In this document: piece by piece, positions 9,234 to 17,960 of the stretch
How the letters are laid out: every line of letters starts with the position of its first letter
How positions within the stretch are numbered: the stretch's first letter is position 1
Assembly (NCBI RefSeq): GCF_013113715.1
Contig: NZ_CP053344.1
Location: 1,116,001 to 1,180,000 of the forward strand
Direction of reading: 5' to 3'
Origin: Herbiconiux sp. SALV-R1
GTDB lineage: Bacteria > Actinomycetota > Actinomycetes > Actinomycetales > Microbacteriaceae
DNA: 64,000 nt
Translations under genes and position numbers: made by a program
Notes under the pieces: generated by a model
What the model was told of the DNA's origin: nothing
Database searches by the model: none
The model's input: the letters and a program-made list of their open reading frames with translations, nothing else

Positions 9234-10415
9234 ATGCACCAGACGACGCTGATCCTGATCGAGGTCGGCGCTCTGCTGCTCGGAATGAGTCTGCTCGGTC
9301 GTCTGGCGCTGCGCATCGGCATCTCGCCCATCCCGTTCTACCTCGTCGTGGGGCTGTTCTTCGGCGAGGGCGGGCTCGTTCCCTTCGACGCCAGCGAGGA
9401 CTTCTTCGAGGTGGGGTCGGAGATCGGCGTCATCCTGCTGCTGGCGCTGCTCGGTCTCGAGTACACCGCGCAGGAGCTGTTCGCGAACCTGAGGCAGTCG
9501 AAGGCGGCGGGCCTCATCGACGCGACGCTGAACGCCGTGCCCGGTGCGCTGCTCGCGCTCGTGCTGGGCTGGGGGCCGGTGGCGGCGGTGGCGCTGGCGG
9601 GCATCACCTGGGTGTCGTCGTCGGGGGTGGTGGCGAAGATGCTGCGCGACCTCGGGCGCCTCAGCAACCGGGAGACGCCGGTGGTGCTGGCCATCCTCGT
9701 CATCGAAGACCTCGCCATGGCGTTCTACCTGCCCATCCTCGCCGCCCTCGTGGTGGGGGTGAGCCTCCTGCAGGGCGCTGTCGCCGTGGCGGTCGCCGTG
9801 GCCGTGGTGGCCGCGATCCTGTTCGTGGCGCTGCGCTTCGGCAGTGTCATCTCGCGCATCTTCACCCCCGAGCATCCGGAGCCCCTGCTGCTCGGCGTGC
9901 TCGGCCTCACCATGCTCGTCGCCGGGCTCGCCGCCGAGGTCAACGTCTCGTCGGCCGTGGGCGCGTTCCTCGTGGGAATTGCGCTCTCCGGCCGGGTGGC
10001 GCGTCAGGCCAGCCAGGTGCTCACGCCGCTGCGCGACCTGTTCGCCGCGGTGTTCTTCGTGTTCTTCGGGTTGGCGACGGATGCGCGGGAACTGCTCTCG
10101 ATGCTGGTTCCGGCAGCGCTGCTGGCCGCCGCGACGATGGCCACCAAGGTCGCGACCGGGTATCTCGCCGCGCGCCGCAACGGCATCGGCGTGCCGGGGC
10201 GCTGGCGCGCGGGGCTCGCGCTCACCCCGCGCGGCGAGTTCTCGATCGTCATCGCCGGGCTCGCCGTGGGGGCCGGGGTGGAGCCGCGGCTCGCGCCCCT
10301 GGCCACCGCGTACGTGCTCATCACGGTGGTGGTGGGGCCGTTCCTGGCACGTATTCCCGATTCGGCATGGTTCAAGGACGCGGTGCGCCGTCAGCGGCTC
10401 GCGTCGCGGGCGTGA
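9234..10415 (+). CDS. khtU: KhtU-like cation/proton antiporter (CPA2/Kef type)
   Basis: Membrane antiporter of the monovalent cation:proton antiporter-2 superfamily, probably exchanging K+ for H+ with the subunit encoded immediately upstream. The 393-residue product consists almost wholly of 11-12 hydrophobic segments and shows the family hallmark ITWVSSSGVVAKML near residue 125 and VVLAILVIEDLAMAF near 150, with the conserved acidic residue in the ED pair. It has no fused TrkA-N/RCK domain, which fits use of the separate KhtT-like subunit. It starts 7 bp after khtT and ends 15 bp from a convergent gene. Na+/H+ exchange cannot be excluded from sequence alone. Confidence 0.88.
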   Translation: MHQTTLILIEVGALLLGMSLLGRLALRIGISPIPFYLVVGLFFGEGGLVPFDASEDFFEVGSEIGVILLLALLGLEYTAQELFANLRQSKAAGLIDATLNAVPGALLALVLGWGPVAAVALAGITWVSSSGVVAKMLRDLGRLSNRETPVVLAILVIEDLAMAFYLPILAALVVGVSLLQGAVAVAVAVAVVAAILFVALRFGSVISRIFTPEHPEPLLLGVLGLTMLVAGLAAEVNVSSAVGAFLVGIALSGRVARQASQVLTPLRDLFAAVFFVFFGLATDARELLSMLVPAALLAAATMATKVATGYLAARRNGIGVPGRWRAGLALTPRGEFSIVIAGLAVGAGVEPRLAPLATAYVLITVVVGPFLARIPDSAWFKDAVRRQRLASRA

Positions 10416-10430
10416 GGCACTGGTCGGTGG

Positions 10431-11267
10431 CTAGTCGAGAGTGATCGCGGGGGTGAGGGCGGCGAGGTCGGCCTCGATGCCGATGGGCGCGAGCACGATC
10501 TCGCCGGCGAGCTCGGCGCCGCGGCCGCGGAGGAGGCCGGCCTTGACGCCGCCGAAAGTGACGGTCAACGAGGCCGGGAGCACGACGTCGTCGGCGGTGT
10601 CGCCGGTGTCGGGGTCGATGCCGCTCGGCAGGTCGACCGCCACCACCGCCGGAACCCGCTCCGCCGGAGCCACGGAGAGCAGCGCGGAGGTGACCGCCGG
10701 TTCGAGCACGCCGGCGCCCGCGAGCTCGCGCCCCGCCCCCGTCTCCTGCGGCCCGCGGCCGGGGAGCACCTGCGGCAGCAGCGCCTCGACGATCTCGCGG
10801 GCCCGACCGCGCAGGCCCGCCGACGCGCCGGTGCCCACGATGCCGTCGACGATGACATCGGGCACCTCGCCCTGGTCGCGCAGAGTGCTCTCAAGCCACG
10901 ATGTGCGAGCACTTTCTGCGACCGACTCGGGGTGCGGGGTCACCACCTGTACCCCCGCGCTCCGGGCCGCGGCGAGGCCCCGCTCGTGTGCACGGGTGCC
11001 CGTGAGCAGCGCCACCACCTCGGAGCCCTGCGCCGCGAGCTCGGCACCCGCGAACAGGGCGTCGCCGCCGTTGTCACCCGATCCGACGAGCAGCAGCACG
11101 CGCCCGTGCGGCGCGGCGAGCGAGCCCAGCGTGCGCTCGCGCGCCTCGATGAGCTCCCGGATGCGCACCGCCAGCGCGTGCGAGGCGCGCTCCATGAGCG
11201 GCTCACCCGCCGCGAGATGAGACGCCTCGGCGTCGCGAACCTGCTGGGCCGAGTAACCGATGCGCAT
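10431..11267 (-). CDS. NAD(P)H-hydrate epimerase (YjeF N-terminal domain)
   Basis: Interconverts R and S forms of hydrated NADH/NADPH so that a dehydratase can repair them. The 278-residue product is a YjeF_N domain: AQQVRDAEA near the start, the GSGDNGGDALF nucleotide-binding loop near residue 58, VDGIVGTGASAGLRG near 138 and VDLPSGIDPDTG near 202. Most bacterial homologues are fused to the ADP-dependent dehydratase; here the C-terminal kinase-like domain is missing and no gene for it is in the window. A 30-residue low-complexity insertion (about 150-195) is unusual. The ATG at 11267 begins the conserved sequence MRIGYSAQQ. Confidence 0.9.
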   Translation of the reverse strand: MRIGYSAQQVRDAEASHLAAGEPLMERASHALAVRIRELIEARERTLGSLAAPHGRVLLLVGSGDNGGDALFAGAELAAQGSEVVALLTGTRAHERGLAAARSAGVQVVTPHPESVAESARTSWLESTLRDQGEVPDVIVDGIVGTGASAGLRGRAREIVEALLPQVLPGRGPQETGAGRELAGAGVLEPAVTSALLSVAPAERVPAVVAVDLPSGIDPDTGDTADDVVLPASLTVTFGGVKAGLLRGRGAELAGEIVLAPIGIEADLAALTPAITLD

Positions 11268-11339
11268 ACCCTCATCGTGGGCTGCGGCATCCGTCACCGC
11301 AACCGGCGGGCGAGGCGGCTCCGGCGTACGGTCGTCGGC

Positions 11340-11780
11340 ATGCAGACCTTCCTGCCCTTCGCGTCGTTCGCCGGGAGCGCCGCCGTGCTCGACCGGGCGC
11401 GCCTCGGCAAGCAGCGGGTCGAGGCGTTGCAGGTGCAGCGGGCGCTTACGGTGCCGGGTTACGGCTGGCGCAACCACCCCGCGGCGCGCATGTGGCGCGG
11501 GCACCTTCCGGCGCTCACGAAGTACGCCCTCGTCACCTGCGACGAGTGGGTCGCCCGAGGTCACGCCGACACGGTGCGTGCTCAGGTGCTGGCGTTCGCC
11601 CCCGAGGTCGACGGCCTCGACGAGAGCGCGCTCGAGCTTCCGCCCTGGTTCGGCGACGAGCCGTTCCATCGCAGCCACCGCTCGAACCTGCTGCGCAAAG
11701 ACCCGGAGTTCTACGCGCCGCTGTTCCCCGGCACGCCCGCCGACCTGCCCTACGTCTGGCCGCCCGACCCGACCCTCTGA
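11340..11780 (+). CDS. MSMEG_6728-family protein (pyrimidine-dimer glycosylase-like)
   Basis: The 146-residue product matches the compact MSMEG_6728-type family annotated as related to T4 endonuclease V-like pyrimidine dimer glycosylases. Visible features are the N-terminal MQTFLPF, DRARLGKQRVE with conserved basic residues, the NHPAARMW motif and the C-terminal SHRSNLLRKDPEFY followed by PYVWP. In T4 endonuclease V the N-terminal Thr2 is the nucleophile; here residues 2 and 3 are Gln and Thr, so the same chemistry is not guaranteed and the DNA repair role is inference. It is divergent from the epimerase gene with 72 bp between starts. Confidence 0.75.
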   Translation: MQTFLPFASFAGSAAVLDRARLGKQRVEALQVQRALTVPGYGWRNHPAARMWRGHLPALTKYALVTCDEWVARGHADTVRAQVLAFAPEVDGLDESALELPPWFGDEPFHRSHRSNLLRKDPEFYAPLFPGTPADLPYVWPPDPTL

Positions 11781-12052
11781 CGCTGCGGTTCAGGCCGTCT
11801 CATTACGGCGCATGGAGATTTCTCTCAGATTGGCTGCGCATACTTGCTGCTTCACCAGTCCGCGCGAGAGCCGAGGGTTCCGCGCGAGGCGACATCGACC
11901 GTCACCGCCACTTGCCGCGCGGCATCCAGTGGGCTCCCCGGGCCCGCTCGCCTCGTCGCGCCCGCCGAGGCCCACCCCGCCCCGGCGTGACCAGGGCAGG
12001 AACGGATCGAGCGCAGAAGCGTTCGCGTTCCCCGGCTGAACCATTGGACACC

Positions 12053-13123
12053 ATGCACGATCAGCACGACGCACGACCCGAAGCACGACCCGAGACCCCC
12101 GCCGACTCCGGCACCAACCCTTTTGGCGCCGGCACCACCCCCGCCAGCACCGGCACCCCCTCCGACGCCGGCACCCCCGCCGCCACCGGCACCCCTCGCG
12201 AGATCCTCGCCGGCTACACCGGCCTGCTGCCCGTCATCACCGACACCGGCACCATCATCACCCTCCCCACCGCGGCCGAGCCGCCTCGCCTCGCCACCCG
12301 CCGCGAGCTCCGCAGGCACCGCCGCTCGCGCTCCCGCGCCGTCGTCGCGCCGATCGCAGGCATCGCCGCCGCAGGCCTGCTGGTCACGCTCGCCGGTTTC
12401 GCGCATCCGTCGATCGCCAACGCGGCGACCCCCTCGGGTGTCATCGCATCGACCCCTGCCGCTGTCACCGCTGCGGTGGTGGAGGCACAGCCCGACGCGA
12501 TCTTCGCCCGCACCGCCGACCGCGCAGACGCGCGCGCGGCGGTCACCCTCGCCGAGGCGAACACGGTGCTGCAGGCGGCCAAGGGCAAGGTCGACACCCA
12601 GGCACTGGTGACGAGCGTCGCGGCGCTGGCGAACTACCGCTACCTCGACACCACCACGGTGCAGAGCCTCACCAACACGGCCACCACCGCGACGAGCACC
12701 GCCAAGGCCGAGGTGGCCGCCGTCGACAAGGCTGCAGCCGACGCCGCAGCCGCGGAGGCCGCCGCCGCAGCCGCCGCAGCCCAGGCGGAGGCCGAGCGCC
12801 TGGCCGCGGCCAACACCCCCGACGGAGCCCGCGCCGTGGCCGCCGACATGGCCGCCGAGCAGTACGGCTGGGGCGCCGACCAGTTCCAGTGCCTCGACTC
12901 GCTCTGGACCAAGGAGTCGGGCTGGAACTACCAGGCCGAGAACGCCTCGAGCGGGGCCTACGGCATTCCGCAGTCGCTGCCCGGCAGCAAGATGGCGACG
13001 ATCGCCGACGACTGGGCCACCAACGCCGTCACGCAGATCTCGTGGGGCCTCAACTACATCGCCCGCGGGTACGGCACGCCGTGCTCGGCCTGGTCGCACT
13101 CGCAGTCGGTCAACTGGTACTGA
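12053..13123 (+). CDS. Membrane-anchored transglycosylase-like protein
   Basis: Probable cell-wall lytic transglycosylase or aggregation-promoting-factor-like protein. The 356-residue product has an unusual N-terminal cytoplasmic part (about 1-100) rich in Pro, Thr and Gly, then Arg-rich RRHRRSRSR, one membrane segment (about 100-120), a long alanine-rich helical region (about 150-260), and a C-terminal catalytic-type domain: LDSLWTKESGWN, with the presumptive catalytic Glu, then SSGAYGIPQSLPGSKM and a C-terminal WSHSQSVNWY. That domain order fits actinobacterial secreted SLT-like proteins. The ATG at 12053 is the first plausible start after a 272-bp gap. That gap is less GC-biased near 11800-11850 and may hold a promoter and leader, but I could not fit it to a known riboswitch. 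Confidence 0.85.
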   Translation: MHDQHDARPEARPETPADSGTNPFGAGTTPASTGTPSDAGTPAATGTPREILAGYTGLLPVITDTGTIITLPTAAEPPRLATRRELRRHRRSRSRAVVAPIAGIAAAGLLVTLAGFAHPSIANAATPSGVIASTPAAVTAAVVEAQPDAIFARTADRADARAAVTLAEANTVLQAAKGKVDTQALVTSVAALANYRYLDTTTVQSLTNTATTATSTAKAEVAAVDKAAADAAAAEAAAAAAAAQAEAERLAAANTPDGARAVAADMAAEQYGWGADQFQCLDSLWTKESGWNYQAENASSGAYGIPQSLPGSKMATIADDWATNAVTQISWGLNYIARGYGTPCSAWSHSQSVNWY

Positions 13124-13162
13124 TCGGGTGCCGCGGCTGCGTCCGGCGCGGCGCGGCGCGTT

Positions 13163-13198
13163 CGGGCGCCCCGGGCGGACACCGGCCCGCGGCGCCCG
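13163..13198. terminator. Possible hairpin after the transglycosylase gene
   Basis: CGGGCGCC at 13163-13170 is complementary to GGCGCCCG at 13191-13198, with a 20-nt loop, 40 nt after the transglycosylase stop codon. There is no T-run, as usual in high-GC actinobacteria. Confidence 0.4.
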
Positions 13199-13215
13199 TT
13201 GGCTAGGCTTGCACC

Positions 13216-14394
13216 ATGGGTGCTGCACGCGATGACGAACGGTACGAGAAGCTCCGGGTGGAGGCCGTCGAGCGTCTCGGGCTGATCGACACGCCCTCGG
13301 AGGAGCGCTTCGACCGCATCACGCGCATCGCGCGCGAGATGTTCGCGGTACCGGTCGCCGAGATCAACTTCATCGACGACCGCCAACAGTTCACGAAGTC
13401 GCCCCAGTTCGAGGGGCACGGCGCCAGCATCGAGCGCTCGAACTCGTTCTGCGAGGTCACCATCCAGCGGCCGGAGCTGATGGTGGTTCCGGATGCGACG
13501 AAAGACCCGCGGTTCGCGCACCGGAAGCCGGTGTGGGACGAGCGGCACATCCGCTTCTACGCCGGCCGCCCGCTGAGCCTCGGCGACGACATGCGCGTCG
13601 GTACGCTCTGCCTCGTCGACACCACCCCGCGCGAGTTCGACGCCGAGCAGCAGCGCCTGCTCGACGAGATGGGCGCCTGGGTGGAGCGCGAGCTGCAGGA
13701 GACCGCCGACCGCGACCGTGCCGCCGAGGTGCAGCAGCGCCTGCTGCCGCGCGACCAGCCGAGCTGGCCCGACTACGATCTCGCCGGCGTCTGCCTCCCC
13801 GCCAAGAACGTGGGCGGCGACTTCTACAGCTGGCACGGCTCCGAGACCGGCATCGAGTTCACCCTCGCCGACGTGATGGGCAAGGGCACCGCGGGAGCGA
13901 TCATGGCAGCGGCCGTGCGCACGGCGTTCCAAGCGCGCACCGGAGACGATGTCGTCACGGCGATCGAGCGGGTGAACACGCAGCTCGCCGACGATCTCGA
14001 CCAGATCGGCGGCTTCGCGACGCTGGTGCACGGCACGATCGACATTCCCACCGGGCGCCTCGACTACGCCGATGCCGGTCACGGGCTGACGCTCCTCGTG
14101 CGCGCCGACGGGAGCTACGAGCGGCTCGAGGCGACGGGCCTTCCCATCGGGATCGTCGCCGACGGTCTGTGGACCCGCGGTGAGGCGGTGCTCGGGCCCG
14201 GCGACAGGCTCATCACCTTCACCGACGGGCTGCTCGACCTGTTCGACGGCACCCTCGACTGCCTGCCCGAGGTCGCGCGGCTGGTGTGCGAGGCCGACGG
14301 GCCGCAAGACGCGGTGGCCAGGGTGGCCCGCCTCACCGCGTCGTCGAGCTCGGTGGGCGACGATGTGACGGTGGTGGTGGTCGGTCGCCGCTGA
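13216..14394 (+). CDS. GAF-domain PP2C-type (SpoIIE/RsbU-like) phosphatase
   Basis: Probable phosphatase that dephosphorylates an anti-sigma-factor antagonist in a partner-switching cascade. The 392-residue product has an N-terminal GAF sensor domain (about 15-160: FDRITRIAREMFAVP, DRQQFTKSP, FYAGRPLSL) and a C-terminal SpoIIE/PP2C domain (about 175-390) with the metal-binding aspartates in AGVCLPAKNVGGDFY, LADVMGKGTAGAIMAA and GDRLITFTDGLLD. The matching kinase and antagonist genes lie convergently at 14444-15182, so the three likely form one switch. TAGGCT (13204-13209) lies 6 nt before ATG 13216: leaderless. The signal sensed by the GAF domain is unknown. Confidence 0.92.
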   Translation: MGAARDDERYEKLRVEAVERLGLIDTPSEERFDRITRIAREMFAVPVAEINFIDDRQQFTKSPQFEGHGASIERSNSFCEVTIQRPELMVVPDATKDPRFAHRKPVWDERHIRFYAGRPLSLGDDMRVGTLCLVDTTPREFDAEQQRLLDEMGAWVERELQETADRDRAAEVQQRLLPRDQPSWPDYDLAGVCLPAKNVGGDFYSWHGSETGIEFTLADVMGKGTAGAIMAAAVRTAFQARTGDDVVTAIERVNTQLADDLDQIGGFATLVHGTIDIPTGRLDYADAGHGLTLLVRADGSYERLEATGLPIGIVADGLWTRGEAVLGPGDRLITFTDGLLDLFDGTLDCLPEVARLVCEADGPQDAVARVARLTASSSSVGDDVTVVVVGRR

Positions 14395-14443
14395 GCGCGC
14401 TGGCCCGGCCGCGTCGCGCAACGCCGCCCGCAGCCCCCCCGCC

Positions 14444-14857
14444 TCAGCCAGCCTCGTGGGCGCGGGTGATCGTCCAGACGTTCCGCTCGTCGACCCGCTC
14501 GTAGCGCAGGTCGTCGACGAGCGCCTGGATGAGGGCGATGCCGCGGCCCGACTCGGCGAGCTCGCTCGGCATCTCGCGGTTCATCAGCACGATGCCTCCG
14601 GCGTCGGCGGTGTCGGCGAGGCTCGCCGACAGGCCGCTCTCGTCGGCCAAGACGGTGAGCACGCAGGTGACCCCGCCCTCGCCCGCGGCGTGCTGGATGA
14701 CGTTCGAGGCGAGTTCGATGAGCGCCGTCTCGAAGGCCATGCGGTCGAGCTCGCCGACGTGCGGGTTCGCCTCCCACACCGACTCGAGGAACTCGTGAAC
14801 GGCGTCGACATCGTCGGGCGGCGAGCTGAACACGAGGTTCCGCCGTTCCTCAGTCAC
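14444..14857 (-). CDS. Anti-sigma-factor serine kinase (RsbW/SpoIIAB-like HATPase)
   Basis: GHKL-fold kinase expected to bind a sigma factor or phosphorylate the STAS antagonist. The 137-residue product has the N box as ETALIELASNVIQHA (about residues 43-57), a weak G1 motif around ADTADAGG, and the G2-like SGRGIALIQALVDDLRY near 103-119. The start GTG at 14857 overlaps the stop of the STAS gene by 8 nt and is preceded by GAGGAGG, so the two genes are translationally coupled. No sigma factor gene is adjacent. The opposite-strand neighbour encodes the likely counteracting phosphatase, 49 bp away, convergent. Confidence 0.9.
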   Translation of the reverse strand: MTEERRNLVFSSPPDDVDAVHEFLESVWEANPHVGELDRMAFETALIELASNVIQHAAGEGGVTCVLTVLADESGLSASLADTADAGGIVLMNREMPSELAESGRGIALIQALVDDLRYERVDERNVWTITRAHEAG

Positions 14858-15182
14858 GGTAGGCCTCCTCGACCGTGGCGTGCGGGGTGAGGATGGTCTC
14901 GACGTTCGACAGCTTCAGCACCATCGTGACCTGGGTCGACGGGGCGACGATGCGGAGGTCGCCGTGGTTCTCGCGCGCCGTCTTGAGTGATCCGATCAGT
15001 GCGCCGAGCCCCGACGAGTCCATGAACGCCACCCGGCTGAGGTCGACGACGATGCGCGGCCTGCCACCGTCGATGGCCCGCTTGACGGCATCGCGCAGGA
15101 GCGGCCCCGACACCATGTTCAGGCGTCCGTCGCCGCGGATGACCGCGATGTCGTCACCGATCGATTCGGTCTGGAACTCCAT
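14850..15182 (-). CDS. STAS-domain anti-sigma-factor antagonist (RsbV/SpoIIAA-like)
   Basis: Phosphorylatable switch protein that sequesters the anti-sigma kinase when unphosphorylated. The 110-residue product is a single STAS domain; the motif VDLSRVAFMDSSGLGALIG (about residues 47-65) contains the Asp-Ser-Ser-Gly-Leu signature whose serine is the phosphorylation site in the family. ATG at 15182 has GAGGGAG about 10 nt upstream. First gene of the two-gene kinase operon, divergent from the 71-residue gene at 15236 with a 53-bp shared promoter region. Confidence 0.93.
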   Translation of the reverse strand: MEFQTESIGDDIAVIRGDGRLNMVSGPLLRDAVKRAIDGGRPRIVVDLSRVAFMDSSGLGALIGSLKTARENHGDLRIVAPSTQVTMVLKLSNVETILTPHATVEEAYRD

Positions 15183-15235
15183 GGATGAATACTCCCTCGA
15201 CGTAAGCTGTTCATAGGCTAGCGAAAGGAGGCGAT
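15183..15235. promoter_or_regulatory. Divergent promoter region between STAS gene and 71-aa gene
   Basis: The 53-bp spacer contains TAGGCT (15214-15219) as a likely -10 element for the rightward gene, although GAAAGGAGG (15223-15231) also sits ahead of the GTG at 15236. On the other strand TATGAA may serve the leftward operon. The segment is AT-rich compared with its flanks. Confidence 0.45.
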
Positions 15236-15451
15236 GTGTCCGACCCAGAACGCGCGATCGCCCGCATCGTCCAGACCTACCCGAACGTCAAGGTGGTGCT
15301 GAGCGACTCGGTCTTCGCCGACTCCTACTTCCACTCCGCGGGCCCCGACGGCGGCACCCTCTACATCAACGCCGAGCTCACCGAGGTCATCGCCTCCCAG
15401 CCCGGCTGGGTGGGCAGCATCATCACCACCGAGCCCCTTCCCGAAGACTGA
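15236..15451 (+). CDS. Small conserved-type protein, function unknown
   Basis: The 71-residue product (MSDPERAIARIVQTYP...) has no signal peptide or membrane segment and no motif I recognise. It is predicted to be a compact alpha/beta protein with a hydrophobic core around VKVVLSDSVFADSYF. A strong Shine-Dalgarno, GAAAGGAGG, precedes the GTG at 15236; ATG at 15234 is out of frame. The phosphatidyltransferase gene starts 11 bp after its stop, so they are probably co-transcribed, and the STAS/kinase operon diverges from the same spacer. Codon use matches the neighbours, supporting a real gene. Confidence 0.75.
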   Translation: MSDPERAIARIVQTYPNVKVVLSDSVFADSYFHSAGPDGGTLYINAELTEVIASQPGWVGSIITTEPLPED

Positions 15452-15462
15452 GCCGCGCGAGC

Positions 15463-16008
15463 GTGAACCTCCCCAACGCCATCTCCCTCGGCCGGCTGAT
15501 CGTTCTCACGCCGCTGTTCGTGCTGGTGCTGTTGGTGGGGGAGAACCCGTTCGGCGCGCTCGTCGTGCTGGTCGTGCTGGGCGTCACCGACTGGGCCGAC
15601 GGCTTCATCGCGCGCCGCTTCGACCAGGTCACCGACTTCGGCAAGAAGCTCGACCCGGTCGCCGACCGGGTGAGCCAGTTCGTCGTCTGCGTGACCCTCG
15701 TGCTGGCGGGGCTCGTGCCGGTGTGGATGGCCGTCGTCCTGTTCCTGAGCGACCTGCTCCTCGGCATCGTCGTCATGGTGCGGCAACCCGGCATCGTGCG
15801 GGTGCGCTGGATCGGGAGGCTCCGCACCGTGCTCCTCATGGTCGGGTTCCCGCTCATCCTGCTGGTCGCCTCCTTCGCACCGCAGAACGGGGTGCTCACC
15901 CTCGCCGCCCTCGTGGTGGTGGGCGCGGGGGTGGTGCTGCACGCACTGGCGAACCTGCAGTACGTCGCGGTGCTGGCGCGCACGCCGCGCGGCGCGCAGG
16001 AGGTGTGA
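15463..16008 (+). CDS. CDP-alcohol phosphatidyltransferase family membrane enzyme
   Basis: Transfers a phosphatidyl group from CDP-diacylglycerol to an alcohol such as glycerol phosphate or inositol phosphate. The 181-residue product has several hydrophobic segments and the family signature D-G-x2-A-R-x8-G-x3-D-x3-D, visible as DGFIARRFDQVTDFGKKLDPVADR (roughly residues 46-69, residues given in part). Size and motif match PgsA-like enzymes, but the acceptor alcohol cannot be read from the sequence. GTG 15463 is the start; it follows the 71-residue gene by 11 bp. The 3' end is 54 bp from the convergent modC. Confidence 0.88.
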   Translation: MNLPNAISLGRLIVLTPLFVLVLLVGENPFGALVVLVVLGVTDWADGFIARRFDQVTDFGKKLDPVADRVSQFVVCVTLVLAGLVPVWMAVVLFLSDLLLGIVVMVRQPGIVRVRWIGRLRTVLLMVGFPLILLVASFAPQNGVLTLAALVVVGAGVVLHALANLQYVAVLARTPRGAQEV

Positions 16009-16062
16009 CCCCGGGGCGCCCCCGCCCCGCCGACCCCGCCCGCGCATCCGATCGTTCGCTGC

Positions 16063-17145
16063 TCAGAGCGGGTAGGCGACGGCGTCGGCGGCCTCGAAGG
16101 AGCACAGGATGCGCGTGCCGGCGTCGAGGTCGAGTGCGGCGGCGTCGCCCGGGGCCAGGTCGGCGGAGAGCAGCTCGGTGCGCACCCGCACGAGGTCGCC
16201 GCGCGGCTCGACGTCGACCACCGTCGCAGGGAGCTGGTTGGCCGTCGCGAGCATCCGGGTGTCGTCGACCGCGGCGATCGAGACCTTGCCGGGTCGCACG
16301 GCCACCCCCGCGGGCCGGCCGGCCGCGATGTCGGCGACGGCCCGGGCCGAGAGTTCGATGCCGGTCTGCAGGCGCACCCTCGCCGCAGCGTCCCCCGTCG
16401 TGCTCGTCGTCGCGCCGACACCGGTGAGGAGGTTCACGGCGGCGAGCCCCGCGGTGAAGGCGGTGGTCGGGCGCTCGAGCACGGCGCGGGTGGGGCCGTG
16501 GTCGACGACGTGCCCCTCGTGCATCACCACCACGCGGTCGGCGAGGAGGAACGCGTCGAGGATGTCGTGGGTGACGATGACCGCGGTGCGGTCGGCGAGC
16601 ACGCGGCGGAGCATCCGTCGGAGGGCCGGCGCCACCGCGACGTCGAGTGCCGCCATGGGTTCGTCGAGCAGCAGCAGCCGGGGTTCGGCGGCGAGGGCCC
16701 TCCCCACGGCGACGCGCTGCGCCTGACCACCCGAGAGCTGCGTGGGCCGGCGATCGGCGAGGGCGGAGGCGTCGACCTCGGCGAGCCAGTGCCGGGCGCG
16801 GGATGCTGCGGTCGCCCGATCGGTGGTGGTGCGCGGCCCGAAGGCGACGTTCTCGAGCACGGAGAGGTGGGGGAAGAGCAGCGGCTCCTGCGAGAGCAGG
16901 GCCACCGAGCGACGGTGCGGGGCGAGCCAGGCGCTCCGCCTGGAGCCGGGCGACACGTCGAAGAGCACGGTGCCGTCGAGCTCGGCCCGGCCGGCATCGG
17001 GTCGGAGCAAGCCGGCGAGCAGCGCGAGCAGGGTCGACTTGCCCGCGCCGTTCGGCCCCAGCACGGCGACCGTCTCGCCCGCGGCCAGTTCGAGGTCGAC
17101 GTCGAAGCCGCGCTCCGCGAGCCGCGCCGAGAAGCGCAGGCTCAC
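16063..17145 (-). CDS. modC: Molybdate ABC transporter ATP-binding protein ModC
   Basis: ATPase powering molybdate import. The 360-residue product has Walker [10 protein letters not shown] near residue 34, Q-loop around [14 protein letters not shown] near 80, signature [15 protein letters not shown] near 135, Walker [13 protein letters not shown] near 158, switch His in VIVTHDI near 190, and a C-terminal Mop/TOBE region (about 250-358) that binds the oxyanion. The ATG at 17145 overlaps the modB stop by 4 nt (ATGA). Last gene of the operon HTH-Mop regulator, modA, modB, modC. Confidence 0.95.
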   Translation of the reverse strand: MSLRFSARLAERGFDVDLELAAGETVAVLGPNGAGKSTLLALLAGLLRPDAGRAELDGTVLFDVSPGSRRSAWLAPHRRSVALLSQEPLLFPHLSVLENVAFGPRTTTDRATAASRARHWLAEVDASALADRRPTQLSGGQAQRVAVGRALAAEPRLLLLDEPMAALDVAVAPALRRMLRRVLADRTAVIVTHDILDAFLLADRVVVMHEGHVVDHGPTRAVLERPTTAFTAGLAAVNLLTGVGATTSTTGDAAARVRLQTGIELSARAVADIAAGRPAGVAVRPGKVSIAAVDDTRMLATANQLPATVVDVEPRGDLVRVRTELLSADLAPGDAAALDLDAGTRILCSFEAADAVAYPL

Positions 17146-17960
17146 GACCGCCCCCGCAGTGCCGTCGAGCGGGTCTCACCCACCCGGTGGGCGACGGCGA
17201 CCACGACGATCGCCACCACCACCAGCACGAGCGAGAGGGCGACGGCGGCGTCGGGGTCGGTCTCGCGCTGCAGGTACACCTCGAGCGGCAGGGTTCGCGT
17301 GACGCCCTGGAGGCTGCCGGCGAAGGTGAGGGTCGCCCCGAACTCGCCGAGCGCCCGCGCGAACGAGAGCACCGCGCCCGACACCAGGGCCGGGAGCACG
17401 AGGGGAAGGGTGATGCGGCGCAGCACCGTCGTGGGGGCGGCGCCCAACGTGGCGGCGACCGCCTCGTAGCGGGTGCCGGCCGTGCGCAGCGCGCCCTCGA
17501 GGCTCAGCACCAGGAAGGGCAGGGCCACGAAGGTCTGGGCGAGCACCACCGCCGTGGTCGAGAAGGCGATCTCGACACCGAAGGCCTGGAAGCTCTGACC
17601 GAGCAGACCGCGGCGGCCGAAGGTGTAGAGCAGGGCGATGCCGCCCACCACGGGCGGGAGCACGAGCGGCAGCAGCACCAGGGCGCGCAGCACCTTCTGA
17701 CCCCAGAAGCGCGTGCGCGCCAGCACCACCGCCATCGGTACGCCGAGCAGCACGCAGAGCACGGTGGCCGAGAGCGAGGTGCGGAGGCTCAGCCACAGCG
17801 CGTCGCGCGACGACTCGGAGGTGACGAGAGGGATGAACTCCGCCCAGTCGACCCGCAGCACCAGCGCGGCGAGAGGCACGACCACGAAGAGGGCGCCGAC
17901 GACGGCGACCGCGACGACCCAGCGCGGCACGCCCGTGGCCGGGAGGCCGGCGGAGGTCAC
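17142..17960 (-). CDS. modB: Molybdate ABC transporter permease ModB
   Basis: Integral membrane channel of the molybdate importer. The 272-residue product has five to six hydrophobic segments and the binding-protein-dependent transport signature, seen as [24 protein letters not shown] near residues 168-190, followed by [14 protein letters not shown]. The GTG start at 17960 overlaps the modA stop by 4 nt (GTGA), and its own stop overlaps the modC start, so all three genes are translationally coupled. Longer upstream readings of this frame would run through modA and are rejected. Confidence 0.94.
   Translation of the reverse strand: MTSAGLPATGVPRWVVAVAVVGALFVVVPLAALVLRVDWAEFIPLVTSESSRDALWLSLRTSLSATVLCVLLGVPMAVVLARTRFWGQKVLRALVLLPLVLPPVVGGIALLYTFGRRGLLGQSFQAFGVEIAFSTTAVVLAQTFVALPFLVLSLEGALRTAGTRYEAVAATLGAAPTTVLRRITLPLVLPALVSGAVLSFARALGEFGATLTFAGSLQGVTRTLPLEVYLQRETDPDAAVALSLVLVVVAIVVVAVAHRVGETRSTALRGRS

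Noticed and set aside
11781-12052. Possible c-di-AMP (ydaO) riboswitch in the leader of the transglycosylase gene
   Set aside because: The position suits known actinobacterial examples, but I could not find the conserved paired motifs; no call made without a covariance-model search.
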